Shown here one piece after another: positions 19,739 to 28,723 of a stretch of 64,000 bases of DNA; the first letter of the stretch is position 1, and every line of letters begins with the position of its first letter. The position numbers were made by a program, and so were the translations under genes. This DNA is from an uncultured Phaeodactylibacter sp. (GTDB lineage Bacteria; Bacteroidota; Bacteroidia; Chitinophagales; Saprospiraceae), in the NCBI GenBank assembly GCA_913057245.1, contig CAJXNH010000004.1, positions 62,001-126,000 of the forward strand, written 5' to 3'. The notes beneath the pieces are model-generated. The model was not told where the DNA came from. It did no database searches and worked only from the letters and a program-made list of their open reading frames with translations.

Positions 19739-20956
19739 ATGCCCAATCTGTTACGGTTGTTTTGCCTGGCCACACTAGTTTTCCTGGCTTCCGGCTGCCA
19801 CATCGGCCGTTTTTTCCTTTGGAACTTCGCGGATGTCAATGATTACAAAAAGTTCCCGGCTACGACCATCAACGCTCCGGAAACGCCTTTCACTTTTGCC
19901 TACGCGCCAGACAGCCTTCAGCAAAAGCTTGCGGAAACGGAACTGACTACAGATGGCAAAAAATACACCCTGCCGGAATACATAGGTGATTATGGTAAAA
20001 CGCTGGCGTTTCTCATCATCCGGAATGATACCATTCTTTACGAAAATTACTTCGATGGATATGCCGAGGATGGACCACTTCACCCTTCCTTTTCCGTGGC
20101 CAAGTCGTTTGTCTCCTCCCTTATGGGTTTTGCCGTTCAGGAGGGCGCCATAGCAAGTGTTGACGACCCCGTAACGCAATACCTGCCCGAACTGAAGGAC
20201 AGGGATGAACGGTTTGACCGCCTGACTATCGAGCACCTGCTTAATATGCGCAGCGGGCTGAAGTATAATGAGAATAGCTATTTCAATCCTTTCGCACCTG
20301 TTGCACGCGATTACTACGGGCGGCAACTGGAAAAGTATACCCTCGAGCGGTCTGAATTCGCCGCCGAGCCAGATAGCTACCGGGAATACCAAAGCATTAA
20401 CACCCAACTCCTTGCGCTCATCGTGGAGCGGGCGACCGGGAAAGACCTGCCTCTGTATCTACAGGAAAAAATCTGGCAGCCCCTTGGTATGGAATTCCAG
20501 GCGAGCTGGAGCTTTGACAGCAAAAAAAGTGGCACAACCAAAGCTTTCTGCTGCCTGAATGCGCAGGCCCGGGACTATGCGAAGTTCGGCCGTTTATACC
20601 TGAACGGCGGAGCGTGGGAAGGCCAGCAATTGCTGGATCAGGAGTGGGTCAAACGCAGCACCACACCTGATTACACCAACGATTGCTACCAGTACCAGTG
20701 GTACAGCCGGTCGTACCGGGGTGTTGCGCCCGATTCTGCATCTGCAGTAGCTGCCGCTCCGGAAGGGGTTGGTGTCTTTCCGTTCCGGGATGGCGAGTAC
20801 GCTTACCGGATGTGCGGGCCGGAGTTCTTGGCGATTGGCATCCTGGGGCAGTACATTTATGTGCACCCGGAGAAAAACATCATCATGGTCCGCCTGGGCA
20901 AGGATGATAAAGTGGGGTACCGGCAGTTGTTTTGGGCATTGAGTGAGAAACTGTAA
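19739..20956 (+). CDS. Class C beta-lactamase-fold serine hydrolase, lipoprotein
   Basis: The 405-residue protein has a lipoprotein signal ending LASGC (Cys20). The serine nucleophile motif SVAK is at 119-122 and the second motif reads YQSIN near 220-225. Later segments (SFDSKKSGTTKAFCCLNAQARDYAKFGRLYLNGG) match esterase/6-aminohexanoate hydrolase-like members of the beta-lactamase family rather than true antibiotic-resistance enzymes. It should sit in the periplasm or on the outer membrane. Start 19739 is preferred over the in-frame TTG at 19691, which lies in the promoter. Confidence 0.85.
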   Translation: MPNLLRLFCLATLVFLASGCHIGRFFLWNFADVNDYKKFPATTINAPETPFTFAYAPDSLQQKLAETELTTDGKKYTLPEYIGDYGKTLAFLIIRNDTILYENYFDGYAEDGPLHPSFSVAKSFVSSLMGFAVQEGAIASVDDPVTQYLPELKDRDERFDRLTIEHLLNMRSGLKYNENSYFNPFAPVARDYYGRQLEKYTLERSEFAAEPDSYREYQSINTQLLALIVERATGKDLPLYLQEKIWQPLGMEFQASWSFDSKKSGTTKAFCCLNAQARDYAKFGRLYLNGGAWEGQQLLDQEWVKRSTTPDYTNDCYQYQWYSRSYRGVAPDSASAVAAAPEGVGVFPFRDGEYAYRMCGPEFLAIGILGQYIYVHPEKNIIMVRLGKDDKVGYRQLFWALSEKL

Positions 20957-21427
20957 TTACCTTTTTAATGCATGCAGCTTTTTCAACAGCACAATCTGCC
21001 CCAGATGATAGTGCAAATGCTCGATAATCCCGTTAAGGTTACTAAAGTAATGCCCGTATTTGGGGTCTGAAAAGTCCGCCCACATCTGCTCTTCAGGAAG
21101 TCTGGCGGTCGCCGCAATCAGCCGTTCTGCATCCGCCCAAACCGCATCAAGCAGGGCCTGCCAGTCGGCTTCGGACTTGATGTCCGGCGTTTCCCAGCTG
21201 TATTTATCCCTGGCTTGCAAGGACCCACCTTCGAGTACATTGGCGATATGGGGCAGATAATAGGTGGCGTGATAGACCAATTGCGCAATGGTGTTAAACC
21301 CGGCTACTTTCGAGGTCGCCATCCTCCAGTCGACATCCGACAGTTGACCCTTATAGTTGGAATCCGACCAGTTCCCGCCGAAGAGGACGCCTTTGAAGTG
21401 CTTGGAGAGATTTTTTGGCAGTGCCAT
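20957..21427 (-). CDS. DinB-like four-helix bundle protein
   Basis: The 156-residue protein has the DinB/YfiT-type pattern: a first histidine helix (VYHATYYLPHI, His53 and His60) and a C-terminal helix with several histidines (EHLHYHLGQIVLL, His137, His139, His141). These would bind a divalent metal; DinB-family proteins include thiol transferases of low-molecular-weight thiols. The stop codon abuts the stop of the convergent serine hydrolase gene. Confidence 0.75.
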   Translation of the reverse strand: MALPKNLSKHFKGVLFGGNWSDSNYKGQLSDVDWRMATSKVAGFNTIAQLVYHATYYLPHIANVLEGGSLQARDKYSWETPDIKSEADWQALLDAVWADAERLIAATARLPEEQMWADFSDPKYGHYFSNLNGIIEHLHYHLGQIVLLKKLHALKR

Positions 21428-21533
21428 AATGCATGAAGATTAATATCCTGCAATTTAGCCATTTTTCATTCCTCCAGGCTTTTATGTAGAGACCATACAG
21501 CTTGGAAATGATTTGCAGTACCACTTCATTTAC

Positions 21534-22745
21534 TCAAAACCCTTCCAGGTCAATACCATAAGCCTCATACATCCGCTTGTAGCGGTGCCCGTAGCGACGG
21601 TGCCCCTTCATCCAGTCATAATCATCATAGCCTTTAATACTATCCGCCTCGATGACCATGCCCTCAGCGATCAGTTCTTTCTGTAATGCCGGGATATCAA
21701 TGTCCTGTACAGCTACATCCTTCTCCAGTGCCTGAACAATAGCCAGGCCTGCAGCGTGCCCTGCCTGCATCCAGGTGGACTCCAGGCGGTAGGTACAAAA
21801 AGCAACATGGCTAAAGGAGGCACAAACCGGCACAAGGAGATTCTTCACTGACGACTTAGGGGGAGTAATGGTGTGGTAGGACACTTCGAAAGGCAACAAC
21901 ACGATTTCCCAAATCCGCCCTTCATTCGTAAAAGTGCTGTCAGAAAGGGCAATTCGCTGCACATGATGGCTATCCACCTCCGTCATAATCGGGCGGAAGT
22001 TGTAATTCATAACCCGTTTGTCCCCGCTACCAGGGACCAGCGTATCGTAGCGGTTGAAGTAAGGTAATAATGCCCCGTTAGCATCAACCATGCGTGCGCT
22101 GAGGGTATCGTCAATCAGGCGCAGCCCCGCCAGCGACTCCCCGTATTGTTCGACGGGCTCCCGGCCGTAAGTGTATGGCACGCCGGCCTGTGCCATGAGG
22201 TCGCCCTCGTAGCTGCAATCTACGAAGTAGCGGGCTGTAAATTGCCGCCCGTTGCTGAGCTCTAATTCCTGAATACGCCCCTCTTTAACCGTAGTTGCAG
22301 TGAGATGGGCATCGGTGATGAGCTCAATACCAGCCTCTTCAATCATCGTTTCGTAAAGCGCCTGTGCATGTTTCGATTCGAAGAAGAAGGCAGGATCACC
22401 CGGTTGAAAGTCCAGGTTCCGGCCATTGCCAAAGGTTTGGAAGTAGGCCGTATCGTAATAAAGCTCCCCAAGGCGAATGTAGAAATCGCGGGCCCGGCCA
22501 GTGATGGCATCATTAACAATGTGCTCGTTCTCTGCGGTATTCAGTCCGCTCGTGCTCATGCCGCCCACTACAGGCATAGGCTCCACAAGCAGTACCCGGG
22601 CACCGTGATCTGCAGCTGTTACCGCAGTAATAATACCCGCAGGAGTTGCGCCATAAACAATAAGATCGTACTGCGGGGCTTCCGGGCTGCAACTGCTCAG
22701 CCACAGGGCGAAGGCTGCCCAAATCCACGTGTTTATACTTTTCAT
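21534..22745 (-). CDS. FAD-dependent oxidoreductase lipoprotein, apparent internal deletion
   Basis: The 403-residue protein has a lipoprotein signal (WLSSCS) and the FAD-binding motif YDLIVYGATPAGIITAVTAA (26-45), followed by VVGGMSTSGL, as in the FAD_oxidored family often linked to sulfatases and glycoside hydrolases. The N-terminal half and the C-terminal half (DSHHVQRIALSDSTFTNEGR, KNLLVPVCASFSHVAF, RLESTWMQAGHAAGLA) are conserved. From memory the family is about 530-560 residues, and a middle segment usually lies between NYNFR and DSHHVQR. Here they are joined directly at residues 250-257 (near 21977-21998). The frame stays open, so this is an in-frame loss. The sulfatase gene ends 7 bases upstream, so the two form an operon. 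Confidence 0.8.
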   Translation of the reverse strand: MKSINTWIWAAFALWLSSCSPEAPQYDLIVYGATPAGIITAVTAADHGARVLLVEPMPVVGGMSTSGLNTAENEHIVNDAITGRARDFYIRLGELYYDTAYFQTFGNGRNLDFQPGDPAFFFESKHAQALYETMIEEAGIELITDAHLTATTVKEGRIQELELSNGRQFTARYFVDCSYEGDLMAQAGVPYTYGREPVEQYGESLAGLRLIDDTLSARMVDANGALLPYFNRYDTLVPGSGDKRVMNYNFRPIMTEVDSHHVQRIALSDSTFTNEGRIWEIVLLPFEVSYHTITPPKSSVKNLLVPVCASFSHVAFCTYRLESTWMQAGHAAGLAIVQALEKDVAVQDIDIPALQKELIAEGMVIEADSIKGYDDYDWMKGHRRYGHRYKRMYEAYGIDLEGF

Positions 22746-22752
22746 TCTTCTG

Positions 22753-24201
22753 TTATTTTTGACTTTTCCGGCTAGCCAGACCGTGTTGCTTATCCCATTC
22801 CAGGAGTTCCCGTTTCAAAGCACTGGCCTTTTCAGGAAATTGCCCAGCCAGATTCCGAACCTCCCAGGGGTCCTTTTCCAAGTCAAATAGTTGTAGTGTC
22901 TCCACTCCATCAACCCAGTATCGTATAAGCTTATCGTTGCCTTCTCGAATAGCCCCCTGTAAGCCTTTGTACTGAAGATACAGGACGTTACGGACGGTTT
23001 TCTGCTCCCCTTTGATCACCGGGGCCAGGCTTATGCCATCCAGCCCGGCAGGCACTTCTGCCCCGGCCAGATCACACAGCGTAGGAAACAAATCAATGAG
23101 GTAGCACAAGGCCGGGGTTGAAGCCCCCTCGGGAATACCCGCCCCGGCGATGAGCAAAGGCACATTGACCGAATGCTGATAAATATTTTGCTTACCCATC
23201 AGCCCATGCTGCCCTACCGCCAGCCCGTTGTCCCCCGCAAAGACGATGATGGTATTGTCCAGCTGCCCGGACTTTTCCAAAGCCTCCAGAATGCGCCCTA
23301 CCTGAGCATCCAGATGGCTGATCATGGCATAGTATTCCAGGATATGCTGCCTGATTTCTTCGGGTTGCCGGGGGGTGTCTGCCAGCTGCTCATCCCGGAT
23401 AATCAATTGCCCGTTATCGAATGGATGCTCAGGCATAAAATTGGGTGGCAGCGCAATGCTGTCGGGATGGTACCATTCCAAATACTCCGGCGGCATACTT
23501 CGGGGGTCATGGGGAGCCGTGAATGCCGTGTACAGAAAAAAAGGATTATCATCAGGGCGCCGGCTTTCTATAAAGCCGATTGCTGCATTGGCAAACACTT
23601 CGGAAGCATGAATGCCTCCAAATACATACTCACCGGGAAGCGTATCCACCTTATTACTGTGCCGGTCATCCTGAATGACCGGGCGGCGGTCTGTATAAAC
23701 GGCATCGGGCTGATAATGGTATAATGGCGTATTCCAGGGGTCATGCATACCGCCCATAAAAATATGCTCCCCAGTGTTGAAATTCCGGTTGAAAGTATGC
23801 CGGCTGTTGTGCCATTTACCGGTCCCAAAGGCATCGTAGCCAGCAGACTGCAGCGTTTCCCCAAGAAGCGCATGATCATCCGGAATATTGAAGCCGGCCG
23901 GCAAAAGTCGGCTCAAATGCCGGCCGGTCATGAGCATAGCCCGGCTTGGTGCACAGACCGCACCATTATCTGCGCCCATAATGTGCGCTTCTGTAAATAG
24001 CATCCCGCTGGACCTTAGGCGGTCCAGATTCGGGGTTTTGATTGCCGGATTGGTAAGGGCGCTGGCCCGCATGTCATCGGCAAACAAAAATAGAATATTG
24101 GGAGAAGCCCCGGCCTGCTGTTCCGATTGAGCGGAAAGCTGAGGCTGGCAGAAAAGGGCACAAAAGGCCATCAAAATTATTGAGCAGATCAATCTCGTCA
24201 T
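22753..24201 (-). CDS. Type I (S1) sulfatase, secreted
   Basis: The 482-residue enzyme has a signal peptide (ending LSAQ), the metal-binding NILFLFADDMR (35-45) and the sulfatase signature CAPSR (83-87), whose Cys would be converted to formylglycine. GKWHNSRH and IVFAGDNGLAVGQHGLMGKQN complete the active site. It acts in the periplasm or outside the cell on a sulfate ester, probably of an algal polysaccharide. The C terminus keeps the LFDLEKDPWEVRNLAGQFPE block of full-length members. It is the first gene of an operon with the FAD oxidoreductase. A decayed sulfatase copy lies directly upstream. Confidence 0.92.
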   Translation of the reverse strand: MTRLICSIILMAFCALFCQPQLSAQSEQQAGASPNILFLFADDMRASALTNPAIKTPNLDRLRSSGMLFTEAHIMGADNGAVCAPSRAMLMTGRHLSRLLPAGFNIPDDHALLGETLQSAGYDAFGTGKWHNSRHTFNRNFNTGEHIFMGGMHDPWNTPLYHYQPDAVYTDRRPVIQDDRHSNKVDTLPGEYVFGGIHASEVFANAAIGFIESRRPDDNPFFLYTAFTAPHDPRSMPPEYLEWYHPDSIALPPNFMPEHPFDNGQLIIRDEQLADTPRQPEEIRQHILEYYAMISHLDAQVGRILEALEKSGQLDNTIIVFAGDNGLAVGQHGLMGKQNIYQHSVNVPLLIAGAGIPEGASTPALCYLIDLFPTLCDLAGAEVPAGLDGISLAPVIKGEQKTVRNVLYLQYKGLQGAIREGNDKLIRYWVDGVETLQLFDLEKDPWEVRNLAGQFPEKASALKRELLEWDKQHGLASRKSQK

Positions 24202-24227
24202 GGTTAGTCTGTTGGGTTGAAATAAAT

Positions 24228-24470
24228 TTAGGGAATGAGCAGCTCTTCAATCGCCCCTTCAATAGAAATATAATCATGTTTAACATAAGTCCTGACTTGA
24301 TAACGACCTGGCGACCAATCTGGAATGGACAGGCTAAAAACAGGGGCGAAGCAGGCTTATCGGTTTCTCCCGCCAGCCACGGCAGCATGCTTTTGCCATC
24401 CAATGGGCGGTCATCAGTATGGGCAATCCCTACAAGTTCCAAAACCGTACCTAATCATAAATACAAGCTA
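24228..24470 (-). pseudogene. C-terminal remnant of a second sulfatase-like gene, frameshifted
   Basis: Reading the minus strand from about 24470, one frame gives TVLELVGIAHTDDRPLDGKS and MLPWLAGETDKPAS, which is the usual late sulfatase block (P-T-VLELxGI, LDGxSLLPLLxGE). After a shift near 24340-24350 the other frame continues PVFSLSIPDWSPGRYQV and stops at 24228-24230. Nothing of the first 400 residues of such an enzyme is left. Its orientation and closeness to the intact sulfatase suggest a decayed tandem duplicate. Confidence 0.55.
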
Positions 24471-24565
24471 TTCTACCCAAAAGAGGCGCATAATGGCGAC
24501 CTGTAATGATTAGGCACCGCAGTTCGGTGAAGCCCGGTCATGGCTGACTTTTAGCCCCTACACCT

Positions 24566-24777
24566 TTAGGGCACAGTAGAGATGCTCAGATTCTTTAAGA
24601 AGGATACAGCCAGCCAGCCGCCCAGCAAACCAATCACCGACCAGAGCATAATCAGGTAATATTCCGGATTAAGATCCTGCATATACATACTCAATCCCAT
24701 CGCCATAAGGGCGAAGCTAAAGTTGGGACTGCAATGATGAAAGTCGCCATATTCCCGATATGTTCCGTTTTGGTCAT
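24566..24777 (-). pseudogene. Small two-helix membrane protein, frameshifted
   Basis: From the ATG at 24775-24777 the frame reads MTKTEHIGNMATFIIAVP, and after a one-base shift near 24722-24728 it continues NFSFALMAMGLSMYMQDLN, PEYYLIMLWSVIGLLGGW and a C terminus ending SISTVP at 24566-24568. The joined product of about 70 residues has two transmembrane helices. I do not recognise the family. Unshifted, it stops after 27 codons. Confidence 0.5.
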
Positions 24778-24831
24778 TCTTGACTGCGCCCTTCTTTGTA
24801 CATTGGCTTATCGAACCAATATTAACCGGTC

Positions 24832-25932
24832 ATGAAATCTTTACCTGTTACCCTGATGCTCTTGCCTTTTTACATGCTGGCCCAACAGCCCTCCCCAAAG
24901 CCTCCCGTCCGCGTAGGCGTTGCTGGCCTGGTCCACACCCATGTACACTGGATACTCGGGCGGGCAGAACGCGGGGATATTGAAATCGTTGGCATTGCCG
25001 AGCCCAACCGGGAGCTGGCGGAGCGCTATGCCAAACAGCATGGTTTTTCTATGGACCTGGTCTATCCGGATCTGGAAAGTATGCTGGAAGCAACAAAGCC
25101 TGAAGCCGTTACCGCTTTCAATACCATCTACGGGCATTTGGAGGTGGTGGAAGCCTGCGCGCCCAGGGGGATCCACGTTATGGTAGAGAAGCCGCTAGCC
25201 GTGAATCTGGAACATGCGAGAAAAATGGAAGCGCTCGCCCGGAAGCATAAAATCATGCTGCTGACCAATTACGAAACCACCTGGTATGGCTCTAATCACA
25301 GGGTTAAAGCGCTGGTAGATGGCGGTGCCCTTGGCCCCATCCGTAAAATGGTGATTCACGATGGGCATGAAGGGCCGATTGAGATTGGCTGCAACCCGGA
25401 GTTCACCGACTGGCTCTGCGACCCGAAGTGGAACGGTGGCGGCGCCATAATAGACTTTGGCTGCTACGGCGCCAATTTATCAACCTGGCTGATGAAAGGA
25501 GAACGCCCAACGTCCGTTTTTGCGGTCACCCAGCAAATCAAGCCCCACCTGTACCCCAAAGTGGACGACGAAGCGACCATTGTGCTCACCTACCCCGAAG
25601 CCCAGGCCATCATTCAGGCTTCCTGGAACTGGCCTTACAGCCGTAAAGACATGGAAGTCTACGGAAAATCCGGTGCCGCCTTTGCACTCGATGCCACCCG
25701 TTTGAAAGTCCGGCTACCGGAACGTACCTCCTTTGAACCCCAAACGGCAACAGCCCGGACGGCGCCCTATGATGACCCTTTTGCACTTTTAGCAGCTCTG
25801 GTCCGGAAAACCATACCTTATGACGAAATGAGCCTGTCTTCGCTGGAAAACAATATGATCGTTGTGGAAATTTTGCAGGCGGCTGTGCAATCCGCTGAAA
25901 CAGGCGAACGGGTGTACCTGCCGTTGGATTGA
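24832..25932 (+). CDS. Secreted Gfo/Idh/MocA family oxidoreductase
   Basis: The 366-residue protein has a short signal peptide (LPVTLMLLPFYMLAQQ), then a Rossmann start VRVGVAGLVHTHVHW and EIVGIAEPNRELAERYAKQHG. The family's catalytic VEKPLAVNLEHARKM is at about 117-132. Members use NAD(P) to oxidise or reduce sugars and inositols; secreted members are typical of Bacteroidota polysaccharide loci. It lies downstream of the sulfatase region but points the other way, so a shared pathway is only suggested by proximity. Confidence 0.85.
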   Translation: MKSLPVTLMLLPFYMLAQQPSPKPPVRVGVAGLVHTHVHWILGRAERGDIEIVGIAEPNRELAERYAKQHGFSMDLVYPDLESMLEATKPEAVTAFNTIYGHLEVVEACAPRGIHVMVEKPLAVNLEHARKMEALARKHKIMLLTNYETTWYGSNHRVKALVDGGALGPIRKMVIHDGHEGPIEIGCNPEFTDWLCDPKWNGGGAIIDFGCYGANLSTWLMKGERPTSVFAVTQQIKPHLYPKVDDEATIVLTYPEAQAIIQASWNWPYSRKDMEVYGKSGAAFALDATRLKVRLPERTSFEPQTATARTAPYDDPFALLAALVRKTIPYDEMSLSSLENNMIVVEILQAAVQSAETGERVYLPLD

Positions 25933-26015
25933 CAAATACGCCTTAAAAAAAATGTGTTATTTTTACTTATTTTAAACTTTTATGTTTATTTTAGCAGGGC
26001 ATTTATCTCTGTATC

Positions 26016-27077
26016 ATGCCCCAAGATTTTCAAATACATCAACCAGACGACCGCTTTTTCAAATCGGCTATGAGTGACCCGGAGGTTGCCAGAAGCTACC
26101 TGCAATATTTTTATCCAAAGATCGCAGCCATTGCGGACCTCAGCACGCTGCAACAGCAAAATGCACAGGCACTGCGCCCTAACCTGAAGCTGTTTAGCGC
26201 AGATGTTGTCTTCCGATGCCGGCTGAAAGGTGAACAGGAGCAGCATTTTCATTTTTGCCTTCTTTTCGAGCACAAATCAGAGCCAGATGAGTATGTGGCA
26301 GTGCAAATCGGGCTTTATATTTTCCTGCTCCTGCGCGAGCAAGCGAAGGCTAAAAAGCAGCCATTGGAGCCCGTGTTGCCCTTGTTGTTTTACAATGGGA
26401 AGGCGGCTTGGCAGCCAAAGACCGTGCATGAGCTGTTTAAATCCCTCCCCGCCTATGAAGTGCTACAGCCCTATATGCCAGATTTCCGTTTCCTAATCGA
26501 AGATGCGCACCGCCTGCCACCGGAGGAGCTGCTGAAGCTGGGGCTCAGCTACTTCCGCTCCACGATGCTATCGATGGCGCTGCGGCATAAGCAAGACTTG
26601 ATCTTTGAACATATTGAGGTTATCTTTGAAGGAGCAAAAAACAGCGATCAGGTATTATCCGTTATTACATATATCCTAGGCGTGGCAGAGCGATCACCCA
26701 GACAATTTCTGAAGCAATTGGAAAATACCGAATTCAAGACAAAACCGAATGTGATGAGCACATTAGAGCAATTACTGGAAATGGGCCGAAAAGAAGGTCT
26801 GGAGAAAGGCTTGGAAAAGGGCCTGGACAAAGGCATTTACAAAAATCGCGTTTTCAATCTGATCAAGACGGCGATCCGTTTTCCAAAATTGAGCAAGGAA
26901 GAGCTATCCGATTTCACAGAGCTGGACCTGCCAGTCGTCACCACTTTCCTGTCTGTTAAAACGCAGAAAGATGCCACTGCCCTGAAAAAGCATATCCTGG
27001 AGGACTTACTCACCGATATTCCTGTGAGCAATGTAGAAGAAGAGAAACTAACGAAGCTCATCGAACAGCTGTTGTAA
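26016..27077 (+). CDS. Rpn family (YhgA-like) PD-(D/E)XK nuclease
   Basis: The 353-residue protein matches the Rpn/transposase_31 family: HQPDDRFFKSAMSDPEVARSYLQYFYP at the start, then FSADVVFRCRLKG and FCLLFEHKSEPD, which supply the Asp and Glu-x-Lys of the PD-(D/E)XK nuclease core (about 60-95). In Escherichia coli Rpn proteins promote recombination. A charged linker with EKGLEKGLEKGLDKG repeats (about 258-272) is typical and could vary by repeat slippage. It lacks terminal inverted repeats, so I do not call it a transposon. Confidence 0.88.
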   Translation: MPQDFQIHQPDDRFFKSAMSDPEVARSYLQYFYPKIAAIADLSTLQQQNAQALRPNLKLFSADVVFRCRLKGEQEQHFHFCLLFEHKSEPDEYVAVQIGLYIFLLLREQAKAKKQPLEPVLPLLFYNGKAAWQPKTVHELFKSLPAYEVLQPYMPDFRFLIEDAHRLPPEELLKLGLSYFRSTMLSMALRHKQDLIFEHIEVIFEGAKNSDQVLSVITYILGVAERSPRQFLKQLENTEFKTKPNVMSTLEQLLEMGRKEGLEKGLEKGLDKGIYKNRVFNLIKTAIRFPKLSKEELSDFTELDLPVVTTFLSVKTQKDATALKKHILEDLLTDIPVSNVEEEKLTKLIEQLL

Positions 27078-27111
27078 GGAATTACCTTCCTACTGACCTC
27101 CGGAAGCATAA

Positions 27112-27882
27112 CTACAGAATCCCTAAACGCCTAATATACCCCGCTACATCCCGCGCCCAAACCTGATAAGTCAGTGCCGAAGGGTGCACCCCATCGCTGA
27201 AGTAGTTAGCAGGAGGCGCACTGACACCCAGCCGGTCCCGCCAGTCCTCCAGGGTGATTACCCGGGCATAGTAAAAAACATTGGGCATCGGTTCCGTAAC
27301 ATGATCCAAAGACCGCCCCAGTAGTTCGACATGACTGCCCACTACGCGTTTGATCAGCGGCGTAAAAGCCGGAAAGTTTTTAATTGGAGGCATATTGATG
27401 AAAACGACAGGCGTTTCGGGGAAGCGCTGGCGTAAGGCAGCAATCAGGCCCCGAATACTGCGTCGCCAACGCCAGGGCGAGTTAAGGTGAAAAGCATCAT
27501 TACCTCCCAGGCCAATGACGATGAGGTCAATATCGGTCTCGGCTATTTGCGGGATCAGCTTTTCCGTCACCCGATCAGCAGTGTACCCACTCCTGGCATA
27601 AACCTTCCAATCCACCGGCTTCTCCAACTGATCGGCCAAAGTACGGGCTAAAGTGCCACTGAAGCCTTCCGCGTGGGTTTCCACTCCAATACCAGCAATC
27701 GTGCTCTCCCCAATAGTGATTAACCGCAGTGCCTGCCCTTTACCGGCACCGATGTAACCTGAAGCGCCCTTTGCAGGAGGCAACTTTGGCACCGATGCCC
27801 GAATGCGCTTACCCTGAACGGCCATCAAAGGCAGCAATGGAGCGACCAACAAACCGGATAAAATGTACTTAATGTCCTCCAT
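27112..27882 (-). CDS. SGNH/GDSL family hydrolase
   Basis: Counting from the ATG at 27882 gives 256 residues (MEDIKYILSGLLVAPLLPLM), with an N-terminal hydrophobic anchor. Block I is ITIGESTIAGIG with the nucleophile Ser60; block III is GLGGND; block V is SDGVHPS with the catalytic Asp and His. Members are esterases or lipases, often acting on acylated sugars. The frame stays open back to 28113, but that extension overlaps the divergent gene at 27949. Confidence 0.85.
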   Translation of the reverse strand: MEDIKYILSGLLVAPLLPLMAVQGKRIRASVPKLPPAKGASGYIGAGKGQALRLITIGESTIAGIGVETHAEGFSGTLARTLADQLEKPVDWKVYARSGYTADRVTEKLIPQIAETDIDLIVIGLGGNDAFHLNSPWRWRRSIRGLIAALRQRFPETPVVFINMPPIKNFPAFTPLIKRVVGSHVELLGRSLDHVTEPMPNVFYYARVITLEDWRDRLGVSAPPANYFSDGVHPSALTYQVWARDVAGYIRRLGIL

Positions 27883-27948
27883 TTTTCGGGGAAGATACAG
27901 CATATTGGCTACTTCGTACGTTATACCTTTACGCAAATCCCTTAACCT

Positions 27949-28626
27949 ATGAAACCCCGATTGACGCTCCTTTTGATCTTTTGCACCCTCGTTCAGTTTC
28001 TGAGTGCGCAGGAACAGCCTGACCCCAAAAAGTGGGGGGTCCATATCGCCCCGACCAGCCTGATTAATTATTATCCACGGTTTAGACTGGGTACGCAATA
28101 TGTAAGCGGACAATACAGCTACCTACTCGATGTTTCCTATGCCAATTTCCCTTCGTTTTGGGGCGAAACCAATTACCGCAAAGGCTTCTCCTACGCTGCA
28201 ATCCGCCCGGAAATACGCCGCTTTTTCACCTCCCGCCCGGAGATTAACGGCGGTGGGTTTTTTACCTCAGATTATTGGGGGCTTGAACTGGCCCTGAGCC
28301 AGCTAGCACTAGATCTCAGAGCAGATGCTTATGAAGCCACCGATGGAGAGCAATACAGCTTTGACGCGGCCACCCGGACCCTGCAACGTCTTGCAATTCA
28401 TTATAAATACGGAGCTCAGCGCATGATCAGTGACAAAATATGGATTGACTTCTTTGCCGGTGTGGGGCTGCAACTCCGGCATATTCAATACGGAAATTTT
28501 TCTAACCGTATCCTGCGGTTCGATAATCCGGCATACGAATGGCTGTTTAGCTTTGAACCCAAAAGGGAAGGCTGGAGCGTACGGCCGAGCTTTTCATTTG
28601 GAGCACGGATAGGGCTTGCTTATTAA
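27949..28626 (+). CDS. Outer membrane beta-barrel-like protein
   Basis: The 225-residue product has a signal peptide (ending FLSAQ) and repeated aromatic, alternating strands such as YSYLLDVSYANFPSF, AIRPEIRRFFTS and VRPSFSFGARIGLAY. It resembles the DUF3575-like barrels of Bacteroidota, though I cannot name a family with certainty. It is transcribed divergently from the SGNH hydrolase with about 66 bases between the starts. Confidence 0.65.
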   Translation: MKPRLTLLLIFCTLVQFLSAQEQPDPKKWGVHIAPTSLINYYPRFRLGTQYVSGQYSYLLDVSYANFPSFWGETNYRKGFSYAAIRPEIRRFFTSRPEINGGGFFTSDYWGLELALSQLALDLRADAYEATDGEQYSFDAATRTLQRLAIHYKYGAQRMISDKIWIDFFAGVGLQLRHIQYGNFSNRILRFDNPAYEWLFSFEPKREGWSVRPSFSFGARIGLAY

Positions 28627-28723
28627 GACTATATTGGGATTTCACCCATTGGGCTGCATTTGCCAAAATTTACTTCAGGAAGGTATGACTGACGAAGATC
28701 GCCGGGTCCAGCCATTGACCTAT

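Noticed and set aside
19739-20956. Serine hydrolase as an antibiotic-resistance beta-lactamase
   Set aside because: It has the fold and SxxK motif, but its middle and end resemble esterase-like family members and nothing nearby suggests AmpR-type control.
26016-27077. Rpn gene as part of a transposon
   Set aside because: No terminal inverted repeats or target-site duplication visible on either side; the family is often called a transposase but is a nuclease.
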